From assembly GCA_020866945.1 (NCBI GenBank), contig JAJBVW010000195.1, positions 1-5,638 of the forward strand: DNA of 5,638 nucleotides, read 5' to 3'. This DNA is from Oscillospiraceae bacterium (GTDB lineage: Bacteria > Bacillota > Clostridia > Oscillospirales > Oscillospiraceae). Under the pieces are notes generated by a model. The model was not told where the DNA came from and did not search any database. It saw only the letters and a program-made list of their open reading frames with translations. How positions within the stretch are numbered: the stretch's first letter is position 1; the number at the start of each line of letters is the position of its first letter. Made by a program: the position numbers and the translations under genes. Of the stretch, positions 1 to 5,033 are shown one piece after another.

Positions 1-1
1 T

Positions 2-787
2 GTGCCTATGAATACGGCAGTGCAGGTAATTACCTCCCCGCTGCTGACCTGCCCTCACGGGTTCTCCACCCGCACCGGCGGCGTCAGCACCGGGATATTT
101 GAGAGTCTGAATCTCGGTTCCGGCCGGGGTGAGAGCCTGGAAAATATAGAAAAAAACTGGGCCATTTTTGGCCGGACGGTGGGGCTGGACACCAGCCGGT
201 TCGTCTGTGGTCCGCATGTGCATGGGAGCGAAGTCCGCATAGCGAGACGGGAGGACGCCCATTCTGTGCGGCAGTCCGCCTCTTGGCCCGACGTGGACGG
301 CTATGTGACAGATATTCCCGGCCTGCCCCTGGTGATATTCACCGCTGACTGCGCCCCCCTGCTGCTCCATGACCCTGTGGCGAAGGTGGTGGGCGCGGCC
401 CACTGCGGCTGGCGGGGCACGGCGGCGGATATGATGGCAAGCGTGGTGGAGAAAATGACCCTTCTGGGCGCGCGGCCGGAAAACATCCGGGCCGTCATCG
501 GGCCGGGGATACGGCAGTGCTGCTTTCAGACCGGGCCGGAGGTGCCGGAAGCCCTGGGCCGTATGCTAGGCGGGGACACGGCGGGACTTTTTCGCCCGGA
601 TGCGGAGCCTGGAAAATTCCGGGTAGACCTGCCAGGCGCGGTAGCGCGGCGGCTGGAGCAGCTCGGTCTTGCGCCGGAGCATATCGGGCAGACCGGCCAG
701 TGTACCATGTGCCGTCCTGAGCTTTTTTGGAGTCACCGCTCCATGGGCAACGCCAGAGGATCCCAGGCAAACATCATCGCTCTGTGA
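2..787 (+). CDS. pgeF: PgeF/YfiH (YlmD) family protein: peptidoglycan editing factor / purine nucleoside enzyme
   Basis: Multicopper-polyphenol-oxidase (laccase-domain) family protein of 261 residues, near the family's usual length. Visible signatures: FSTRTGGVS (21-29) and SLNLG (35-39) at the N-terminus; VHG (73-75), TADCAPLL (114-121) and AHCGWRG (133-139), which supply the His74-Cys117-His134 metal/active-site triad; GPGI..CCF (167-175); and the C-terminal CTMC....FWSHR (234-246) with a following Gly-rich turn. Family members are reported to remove misincorporated L-Ser from UDP-MurNAc precursors (E. coli PgeF) and to act on adenosine as deaminase/phosphorylase (YlmD, FAMIN). The sequence alone cannot choose between these roles. 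No signal peptide, so cytoplasmic. The frame opens with GTG at 2 and has ATG at 8. The true start could lie before the window, because many relatives carry 10-15 more N-terminal residues. First gene of a cluster; the next gene begins 6 nt after its stop. Confidence 0.88.
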   Translation: MPMNTAVQVITSPLLTCPHGFSTRTGGVSTGIFESLNLGSGRGESLENIEKNWAIFGRTVGLDTSRFVCGPHVHGSEVRIARREDAHSVRQSASWPDVDGYVTDIPGLPLVIFTADCAPLLLHDPVAKVVGAAHCGWRGTAADMMASVVEKMTLLGARPENIRAVIGPGIRQCCFQTGPEVPEALGRMLGGDTAGLFRPDAEPGKFRVDLPGAVARRLEQLGLAPEHIGQTGQCTMCRPELFWSHRSMGNARGSQANIIAL

Positions 788-793
788 GAGAAC

Positions 794-2422
794 ATGAGAT
801 ATAAAAAGCTGAAAATTCTATCCCTGGCCCTGGCGCTGCTGGTGTGCCTGGGCGGGTGTGGGGTCTTTACCCTGACGGAGGAGGAGCAGGCGGAGATTGC
901 GGCGGATGACGCGGAGGTCATTGTCGGCTCCAGCGGCGGGCAGGCCCTTGTGACGACCTATGCGGCGGACGATGTTTTCTCCTTAAACAGTGTGCCGGAT
1001 GCGTCCTTTAACCCCTATAAGACCACCAGTGCCTGGAATCAGGTGGTGGGGATGCTTGTCTATGAGACGCTTGTATCGACGGACGGCAGCTTTGCCGCCT
1101 CCCCGAACCTCATTACCGCCTGGTCTACGGAGGACGGTCTTACCTGGACGTTTTCTGTGGATACCACCCGGAAATTCCATGACGGAGGGGATATGACCGC
1201 CTATGACGCGGTGTACTCCATCACGCAGGCCATGTCCTACGGAAGCCGGTACGCGAAGCGCTTTTCCCATGTCAGCGGCGTCAGCGCGGTGGATTCTCAG
1301 ACCTTTGTGGTGGCGCTGGATGAGGCCAATTACCGCTTCTATGAGCTGCTGAACATCCCCTGCATTGAATACGGTTCCGCCTATGAGGAGCTGCCTCCCG
1401 GCACCGGGCCGTATCAGTTCAGCGAGGACGGCGACTGCCTGGAGCTGTTTGCGGAGCATCCCCTGGCGGATGAAATGCCGGTGGACACTATCTATTTGCA
1501 GGAATACACGGCGGCGGTGGATATTCTTCAGGCCTTTGAGGACTCCTATATCGACCTGGTCATCAATAACCCCACCGGGATGGCAAGCCTTGGCTATTCC
1601 AGCACCAACCTCACCAAATATGTGGACACCACCAATATGCAGTATCTGGGCTATAATATGTCCAGCGAGATTTTTGGCCAGCTCGGCCTTCGTGTGGCCA
1701 TGACCTATGCTGTGGATCGGGCCACCATCGTTTCCGACTGTATGCAGAGCGCGGCGGTGGCGGCTACGCTGCCCGTTCATCCGAACAGCGCCCTGTACCA
1801 GACGGACATTGCGGACGATATGGCCTATTCGGAGGAGGGGTTCCTCACCGCGCTGGAAAATGCCGGCGCCGTGGACATCGACGGGGACGGGGAGCTGGAG
1901 ATAAACGGCCAGGACGTAACGATACGTTTTATCGTCTGCTCGGACAGCGCCGCGAAGGTCTCCGCGGCCCGCCTTATCGCGGAGCAGCTCCGCGCCGTGG
2001 GCTTTTCTGTGAACCTGCGGGAGCTGAACTATGACGATTATGTGGAGGCGCTGGAGGAGGGCAGCTTCGACCTGTACTACGGCGAGGTGAAAATCTGCAA
2101 CGACTGGGACATCAGCGTCCTTGTGGACAGCGGCGCCTCGCTGAACTACGGCGGCGTATCGGATGCGTACCTTGCAAACTATATGAGCGCCTTTCTGGGT
2201 GCGGACGAGGACACGCTGGACGAGGCTGCCACCGCTTACTATCAATACCTGGCGCAGACGGCTCCCATCACCGTGATATGCTTTGAAAAGAGCGAGGTGC
2301 TGTACCATCGCGGCGTGATTTCCGGCCTGGATCCTACGCAGGACAACATATTCTATAATATCCAGAACTGGGTCATTGACCTGGGCACAGACGACACAGA
2401 GGAAACCACTGACGAACAATAA
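794..2422 (+). CDS. ABC transporter substrate-binding lipoprotein, SBP_bac_5 (OppA/DppA-like) family
   Basis: Predicted extracytoplasmic solute-binding lipoprotein of 542 residues, a usual length for cluster C binding proteins. The N-terminus MRYKKLK is followed by a hydrophobic segment (about 8-19) and the lipobox LGGC, giving lipidated Cys22. An acidic linker follows (29-42). Family landmarks: LTWTFSVD..RKFHDGGDMTAYDAVYSI (116-143), GTGPYQF (203-209), LRVAMTYAVDRATIV (299-313), and a DxDGDG loop (361-366) with following acidic residues that is common in Gram-positive members. The C-terminus ends in an acidic tail rich in Asp, Glu and Thr (531-542). Such proteins bind peptides, nickel, or other solutes; the ligand cannot be read from sequence. 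No permease or ATPase gene is adjacent, so it is either an orphan receptor or shares a transporter encoded elsewhere. The ribosome binding site is weak (gagag before the ATG) and the gap to pgeF is 6 nt, suggesting coupled translation. It ends with tandem TAA TAA. Confidence 0.9.
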   Translation: MRYKKLKILSLALALLVCLGGCGVFTLTEEEQAEIAADDAEVIVGSSGGQALVTTYAADDVFSLNSVPDASFNPYKTTSAWNQVVGMLVYETLVSTDGSFAASPNLITAWSTEDGLTWTFSVDTTRKFHDGGDMTAYDAVYSITQAMSYGSRYAKRFSHVSGVSAVDSQTFVVALDEANYRFYELLNIPCIEYGSAYEELPPGTGPYQFSEDGDCLELFAEHPLADEMPVDTIYLQEYTAAVDILQAFEDSYIDLVINNPTGMASLGYSSTNLTKYVDTTNMQYLGYNMSSEIFGQLGLRVAMTYAVDRATIVSDCMQSAAVAATLPVHPNSALYQTDIADDMAYSEEGFLTALENAGAVDIDGDGELEINGQDVTIRFIVCSDSAAKVSAARLIAEQLRAVGFSVNLRELNYDDYVEALEEGSFDLYYGEVKICNDWDISVLVDSGASLNYGGVSDAYLANYMSAFLGADEDTLDEAATAYYQYLAQTAPITVICFEKSEVLYHRGVISGLDPTQDNIFYNIQNWVIDLGTDDTEETTDEQ

Positions 2423-2423
2423 T

Positions 2424-2428
2424 AAGGA
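2424..2428 (+). promoter_or_regulatory. Ribosome binding site of cdd
   Basis: AAGGA lies 7 nt before the ATG at 2436 and overlaps the second of the tandem TAA stops of the preceding gene. It selects 2436 as the cdd start over the in-frame ATG at 2376, which lies inside the binding-protein gene and has no such site. An in-frame ATG at 2445 is the only other close option. Confidence 0.75.
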
Positions 2429-2435
2429 AAATGGG

Positions 2436-2831
2436 ATGAGCGAAATGACAGACAGAGACCTTCTCAATATGGCGCGGGAGGCGGCAAAGAACGCCTATGT
2501 GCCCTATTCCCGCTTCCCGGTGGGCGCGGCGCTGGAATGCGCCGACGGCACGGTTTTTACAGGCTGCAACGTGGAAAACAGCGCCCTTGGCTCCACCATC
2601 TGCGCCGAGCGCACTGCCATCGTCAAGGCGGTCAGCGAGGGCTACCGCCATTTTGTCCGCATGGCCATTTATGGCGAGGGGGAAAACTACTGTATGCCCT
2701 GCGGCGCCTGCCGCCAGGTCATGCAGGAATTTGCCGGGGAGGACGACATGGAAATCCTCTGCACCCGCTCTGGAGGGCGCTATGTCAGCTATAAGCTGAG
2801 CAAGCTGATGCCGTACCCGTTTGAAATGTAG
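2436..2831 (+). CDS. cdd: Cytidine deaminase (homotetrameric, small type)
   Basis: Zinc enzyme that hydrolyses cytidine and deoxycytidine to uridine and deoxyuridine in pyrimidine salvage; cytoplasmic. With the start at 2436 the protein has 131 residues, matching the roughly 130-residue tetrameric bacterial class (Bacillus type) rather than the larger dimeric E. coli type. Motifs: PYSRFPVGAAL (23-33); CNVENSALGSTICAERTA (44-61) with substrate-binding Asn45 and Glu47, zinc ligand Cys56 and catalytic Glu58; and PCGACRQ (88-94) with zinc ligands Cys89 and Cys92. All catalytic residues are present, so it should be active. It sits 13 nt after the binding-protein gene and is the last gene before a strong terminator. 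Nothing in it looks truncated or foreign. Confidence 0.96.
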   Translation: MSEMTDRDLLNMAREAAKNAYVPYSRFPVGAALECADGTVFTGCNVENSALGSTICAERTAIVKAVSEGYRHFVRMAIYGEGENYCMPCGACRQVMQEFAGEDDMEILCTRSGGRYVSYKLSKLMPYPFEM

Positions 2832-2904
2832 AGACGTTTTGCAGGGCAAAAACGCGGAACACACGGAACCGTGGACAGAATTGAACAAATATTTTAGATT
2901 TCTT
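2832..2904 (+). other. Short untranslated 3' region after cdd with two small hairpins
   Basis: No gene. Just after the stop, CGTTTTGC (2835-2842) pairs with GCAAAAACG (2846-2854) leaving one bulged A; a weaker hairpin CACG-gaac-CGTG follows (2862-2873). Then comes an AT-rich stretch (2879-2909) leading into the terminator. TTGAAC at 2881 and TAAAAT at 2904 are 17 nt apart and could be read as a weak promoter, but its transcript would start inside the terminator stem, so I do not call it. Confidence 0.45.
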
Positions 2905-2937
2905 AAAATCCCCTCTTGACAGAAGAGGGGATTTTTG
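2905..2937 (+). terminator. Intrinsic terminator of the pgeF-SBP-cdd cluster
   Basis: AAAATCCCCTCTT (2905-2917) and AAGAGGGGATTTT (2923-2935) form a perfect 13-bp stem with a 5-nt loop (gacag), followed by further T's (2936 and 2938-2939 around a G). This is a textbook rho-independent terminator at the boundary between the nucleoside/binding-protein cluster and the ribosomal operon. The A-run on the 5' side gives it some capacity in the opposite direction, but no minus-strand gene is seen here. Confidence 0.92.
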
Positions 2938-2944
2938 TTATCTT
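2916..2944 (+). promoter_or_regulatory. Putative promoter of the S10 operon, overlapping the terminator
   Basis: A perfect -35 hexamer TTGACA (2916-2921) spans the terminator loop. Exactly 17 nt later is TATCTT (2939-2944, 4 of 6 consensus bases), which predicts a start at about 2950-2952, just at the first base of a leader hairpin. The housekeeping-type spacing and -35 are good; the -10 is mediocre. A strong promoter is needed somewhere between the terminator and rpsJ, and this is the best one I see. Confidence 0.5.
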
Positions 2945-3095
2945 ATTCGAGGCGCGTCTCCGACGGGAGAGGAGCGCCATGCGTTGAACCGGGAGATTGC
3001 GCCGACGGGCGGTAACTTCCGGGGAGCAGTCCGGGGGCGGAAACGCCCTGGAATCGGGCGGAACCGGCTTTTTCCGAAACCGCGTATATCGCTTG

Positions 3096-3125
3096 CAGAA
3101 CACCGGCGCAGCCGGTCTGTTTTTT
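3096..3125 (+). terminator. Candidate attenuator (intrinsic terminator) inside the rpsJ leader
   Basis: ACCGGC (3102-3107) and GCCGGT (3111-3116) form a perfect 6-bp stem with loop GCA. The stem is extended below a 3-nt bulge (AAC) by CAG/CTG (3096-3098 with 3117-3119) and is followed directly by six T's (3120-3125). It lies 92 nt upstream of rpsJ on the coding strand, so termination here would switch off the operon. ACCGGCT at 3063-3069 could pair with the 3' arm (3110-3116) and act as an antiterminator. Confidence 0.6.
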
Positions 3126-3205
3126 GGAGCAGGGTCTGATACGCACGGAACGGTGTGAAGAAAAAACCGGCTGCCGTGCGGGAATAACGTAAAACTCGTA
3201 CAAAT

Positions 3206-3211
3206 GGAGGA
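3206..3211 (+). promoter_or_regulatory. Ribosome binding site of rpsJ
   Basis: GGAGGA, 6-7 nt before the ATG at 3218, near-ideal spacing. It is in a low-structure A-rich stretch after the last leader hairpin, so control by the leader is more likely at transcription than by hiding this site. Confidence 0.85.
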
Positions 3212-3217
3212 AAATCA

Positions 3218-3529
3218 ATGGCATCAAACAAAATGATCCGCATCCGTCTCAAGGCCTATGACCATCAGCTGATTGACAAGGCTGCCGAGACCATCGTGGA
3301 GACCGCCAAGCGCACTGACGCGACTGTCTCCGGCCCCATCCCTCTGCCCACCAAGAAAGAGGTGGTCACCATTCTGCGCGCTGTCCACAAATATAAAGAC
3401 AGCCGGGAGCAGTTCGAGCGCCGCACCCATAAGCGGCTGATTGACATCCTCAACCCCACTCAGAAGACGGTCGAGGCCCTGATGAGCCTGGAGCTGCCTG
3501 CGGGCGTTGAGATTGAAATCAAGCTCTGA
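3218..3529 (+). CDS. rpsJ: 30S ribosomal protein S10 (NusE)
   Basis: Ribosomal protein S10 of 103 residues, the normal length. It sits in the 30S head and, as NusE, pairs with NusB in rRNA antitermination. Family signatures: IRIRLKAYDH (7-16), VSGPIPLPTKKE (37-48), and the extended rRNA-binding loop with HKYKDSREQFERRTHKRLIDI (57-77), then the closing strand LPAGVEIEIKL (93-103). The loop and flanks look fully conserved, with nothing missing. It is the first gene of the S10 operon as usual, preceded by a long leader. Unlike many Firmicutes, the elongation-factor (str) genes are not directly upstream; instead there is a nucleoside/binding-protein cluster ended by a terminator. Confidence 0.98.
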   Translation: MASNKMIRIRLKAYDHQLIDKAAETIVETAKRTDATVSGPIPLPTKKEVVTILRAVHKYKDSREQFERRTHKRLIDILNPTQKTVEALMSLELPAGVEIEIKL

Positions 3530-3542
3530 GATACCATATAAA
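3513..3542 (+). promoter_or_regulatory. Possible internal promoter upstream of rplC
   Basis: TTGAAA (3513-3518, 5 of 6 consensus) in the last codons of rpsJ and TATAAA (3537-3542, 5 of 6) just after its stop are separated by 18 nt. Transcription would begin near 3549-3550. AT-rich sequence in this GC-rich context strengthens the case, but the -35 part also encodes conserved S10 residues, so it could be chance. Confidence 0.4.
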
Positions 3543-3668
3543 TTAAGTTAACCCATTCCCCGGACGGGGATTTCAGCCACAGCCTGCAATCTTCAGGCAG
3601 GCGGGTCATGTTGCGCGGACGCCGTTACCGTTCGCCCAACCAATAACCGAAGGAGGAAAGCAATAGCA
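3543..3668 (+). promoter_or_regulatory. Structured rpsJ-rplC intergenic region
   Basis: The gap between rpsJ and rplC is 139 nt, long for neighbouring genes of this operon; the other gaps here are 18 nt, 17 nt and an overlap. It contains hairpin TCCCC-ggac-GGGGA (3557-3570), followed only by three T's so a poor terminator, and hairpin GCCTGC/GCAGGC (3582-3587 with 3597-3602, 9-nt loop). No coding frame with a start and ribosome binding site is seen. It may be an RNA-processing site, a second leader, or a spacer. Confidence 0.45.
3650..3657 (+). promoter_or_regulatory. Ribosome binding site of rplC, with long spacing
   Basis: AAGGAGGA is a strong Shine-Dalgarno sequence, but its GGAGG core ends 12 nt before the ATG at 3669, longer than the 6-8 nt seen for its neighbours. 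The spacer contains a repeated CAAT (caatagcaatg), as if a few bases had been duplicated. No better in-frame start is closer, and the L3 N-terminus (MKKAIIGKKVGMTQ) fixes the start at 3669. Confidence 0.7.
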
Positions 3669-4391
3669 ATGAAGAAAGCCATTATCGGCAAAAAGGTCGG
3701 CATGACGCAGATCTTTGACGAGACGGGCAAGGTCGTACCTGTTACGGTCATCGAGGCTGGCCCCTGTGTGGTGGCCCAGAAGAAGACCGCTGACAAGGAA
3801 GGCTATGACGCCGTCCAGCTCGGCTTCGAGGACGTTGCCGAGAAAAAGCTCACCAAGCCGGAGCAGGGCCATCTGGCCAAGGCCGGCGTTGAGCCGAAAA
3901 AACACCTGCACGAGTTCCGTCTGGACGACGCCGCTTCCATGAACGTGGGCGACGTTATCACCGCGGACACCTTCGCCGAGGGCGACCATGTGGACGTTAC
4001 CGGCATCAGCAAGGGCAAAGGCTACGCCGGTGTTATCAAGCGCTGGGGTGCTCAGCGCACACCCACCAGCCACGGCGGCGGCCCTGTTCACCGTCACGCT
4101 GGTTCCATGGGTTCGTCCACCGATCCCTCCCGCATCTTCAAGGGCAAGATCGGCGCCGGTCACATGGGCGTGGAGCAGGTCACCGTTCAGAATCTGGACG
4201 TGGTGAAGGTAGACCCGGAGCTGAACATGATCGTGCTCCGCGGCGCAGTGCCCGGCCCCAAGGGCGGCATCGTCTATATCAAGTCCACTGTCAAGACCAT
4301 CGCGGAGAAGCACGCGGCCACCGCCGTGAGCGTCAACCCGCAGAAGGCTTCCGGGCGCAACCCGCAGAAGGCTTCCGCGCGCAGTCACTAA
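3669..4391 (+). CDS. rplC: 50S ribosomal protein L3
   Basis: Ribosomal protein L3, one of the first proteins in 50S assembly, with an extension reaching the peptidyl transferase centre. Conserved N-terminus IIGKKVGMTQIF (5-16); central GKGYAGVIKRWG (116-127), the SHGGG..HRHAGSMG loop (134-148), FKGKIGAGHMG (157-167), VTVQNLDVV (171-179), and GAVPGPKGG (192-200). At 240 residues it is about 25-35 longer than usual bacterial L3. The excess lies after the normal end near residue 210 and contains a tandem duplication (NPQKASGR 223-230, NPQKASAR 231-238) before a final Ser-His. The basic tail could lie on the ribosome surface and bind rRNA (inference). It ends with tandem stops TAA TAG; rplD follows 18 nt later. 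Confidence 0.97.
   Translation: MKKAIIGKKVGMTQIFDETGKVVPVTVIEAGPCVVAQKKTADKEGYDAVQLGFEDVAEKKLTKPEQGHLAKAGVEPKKHLHEFRLDDAASMNVGDVITADTFAEGDHVDVTGISKGKGYAGVIKRWGAQRTPTSHGGGPVHRHAGSMGSSTDPSRIFKGKIGAGHMGVEQVTVQNLDVVKVDPELNMIVLRGAVPGPKGGIVYIKSTVKTIAEKHAATAVSVNPQKASGRNPQKASARSH
4335..4382 (+). repeat. 24-bp tandem direct repeat in the 3' end of rplC
   Basis: Two head-to-tail 24-nt units, 4335-4358 and 4359-4382, identical except for one G/C difference (4354 versus 4378). Each encodes eight residues in frame (NPQKASGR, then NPQKASAR). The near identity at DNA level suggests a recent in-frame duplication, or repeat-number variation between strains. Confidence 0.95.
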
Positions 4392-4409
4392 TAGAAAGGA
4401 GAGATCGAT

Positions 4410-5033
4410 ATGCCAAAAGCGAAATTGGTCAATATGGCCGGCCAGCAGATCGGCGAGTACGAGCTCTCCGAGGCCGTGTTCGGCGTCGAGCCGAACGGCC
4501 CTGTGCTGCATGAGAGCGTTGTCAACTATCTTGCCAACCAGCGGCAGGGCACCCAGAGCACGCTCACCAAGGGAGAGGTCTCCTATACCACGAAAAAGCC
4601 CTGGCGTCAGAAGGGCACAGGCCGCGCCCGCGCGGGCTATGCCGGCGCCCCTGAGTGGCGTCACGGCGGCGTAGCCTTCGCCCCCAAGCCCCGGGATTAC
4701 AGCTATCGTCTGAACAAGAAGACCAAGCGTCTTGCGCTCAAGAGCGCTCTGTCCAGCAAGGCTGCTGACAGCGCCATTGTTGTGGTGGACGGGCTGCACC
4801 TGGACGAAATCAAAACCAAGAGCTTTGTGAGCTTCCTGAGCAACACCGGCATCTCCGGCAAGGCCCTGGTCGTCACAAAGGACGTGGATGAGACGGTTCT
4901 GAAATCCGCCCGGAACATCGAGGGCGTGACTGTTACCACCGCCACCATCCTGTCCCCCTATACCATTCTCTGCGGCGGCACCCTTGTGGTGGACAAAGCA
5001 GCCATCGAGAAAATTGAGGAGGTGTTCGCCTGA
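4410..5033 (+). CDS. rplD: 50S ribosomal protein L4
   Basis: Ribosomal protein L4 of 207 residues, normal length. It assembles early in the 50S; its extended loop lines the constriction of the exit tunnel. In E. coli it also represses the S10 operon. Evidence: NYLANQRQGTQSTLTKGEV (39-57), KKPWRQKGTGRAR (62-74), HGGVAFAPKPRDYSY (85-99), LNKKTKRLALKSALS (101-115), then the C-terminal half with VVVDGL (124-129) and ALVVTKDVDE (147-156). Residues matching E. coli Gln62-Lys63-Gly64 (here 67-69), where macrolide-resistance changes occur, are intact. The loop tip before them reads SYTT (58-61) where relatives usually have a Gly-rich stretch. AAGGAG lies 8 nt before the start. The stop overlaps the rplW start (TGATG). 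Confidence 0.98.
   Translation: MPKAKLVNMAGQQIGEYELSEAVFGVEPNGPVLHESVVNYLANQRQGTQSTLTKGEVSYTTKKPWRQKGTGRARAGYAGAPEWRHGGVAFAPKPRDYSYRLNKKTKRLALKSALSSKAADSAIVVVDGLHLDEIKTKSFVSFLSNTGISGKALVVTKDVDETVLKSARNIEGVTVTTATILSPYTILCGGTLVVDKAAIEKIEEVFA
5017..5024 (+). promoter_or_regulatory. Ribosome binding site of rplW inside rplD
   Basis: AGGAGGTG is a perfect anti-SD match placed 8 nt before the rplW ATG and lies within the last codons of rplD. Together with the 1-nt stop/start overlap (TGATG) it indicates translational coupling of L4 and L23. Confidence 0.85.

Larger units (their letters stand above)
2951..3217 (+). promoter_or_regulatory. Structured 5' leader of the S10 operon (candidate cis-regulatory RNA)
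   Basis: About 267 nt with no supportable gene but many hairpins. (1) GGCGC/GCGCC (2951-2955 with 2974-2978) enclosing TCTCC-GACG-GGAGA (2957-2970). (2) CGCC-GACG-GGCG (3000-3011), the same apical CC-GACG-GG as hairpin 1. (3) A hairpin at 3034-3049 with a GAAA tetraloop (3040-3043), closed by five G-C pairs and a wobble. (4) CGGAA/TTCCG (3059-3063 with 3072-3076). (5) A terminator-like hairpin at 3096-3125. (6) CGCACGG/CCGTGCG (3142-3148 with 3174-3180). The rpsJ ribosome binding site lies after all of these and looks unpaired. Long structured leaders are typical of autoregulated r-protein operons; the ligand and mechanism here are inferred. Confidence 0.6.

Noticed and set aside
1874..1900. 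EF-hand/dockerin-like DIDGDGELE loop in the binding protein
   Set aside because: A DxDGDG loop at this place is common in Gram-positive SBP_bac_5 proteins, and there is no second dockerin repeat, so it does not indicate a cellulosome link.
2376..2435. Upstream ATG that would lengthen cytidine deaminase by 20 residues
   Set aside because: The extension is out-of-frame binding-protein sequence, and AAGGA 7 nt before the ATG at 2436 gives the normal 131-residue enzyme.
983..2467. 494-codon open frame on the minus strand opposite the binding-protein gene
   Set aside because: Its translation is rich in His, Arg, Gly and Val with no recognisable domain, it mirrors a clear SBP_bac_5 gene codon for codon, and it has no convincing ribosome binding site or promoter. 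Long antisense frames are expected in GC-rich genes.
2881..2909. TTGAAC-17-TAAAAT as a promoter before the terminator
   Set aside because: The -35 matches only 4 of 6, and the transcript would start inside the terminator stem; the TTGACA-17-TATCTT pair a little downstream is more sensible.
2938..3252. Minus-strand open frames of 66-104 codons across the rpsJ leader
   Set aside because: Composition is Arg/Pro/Ser-rich shadow type, with no ribosome binding site or family resemblance; the region is better explained as a structured + strand leader.
3010..3630. Complementarity of CGGTAAC (3010-3016) with GTTACCG (3624-3630), linking the two untranslated regions
   Set aside because: Seven base pairs over 600 nt and across a translated gene is within chance expectation for this composition.
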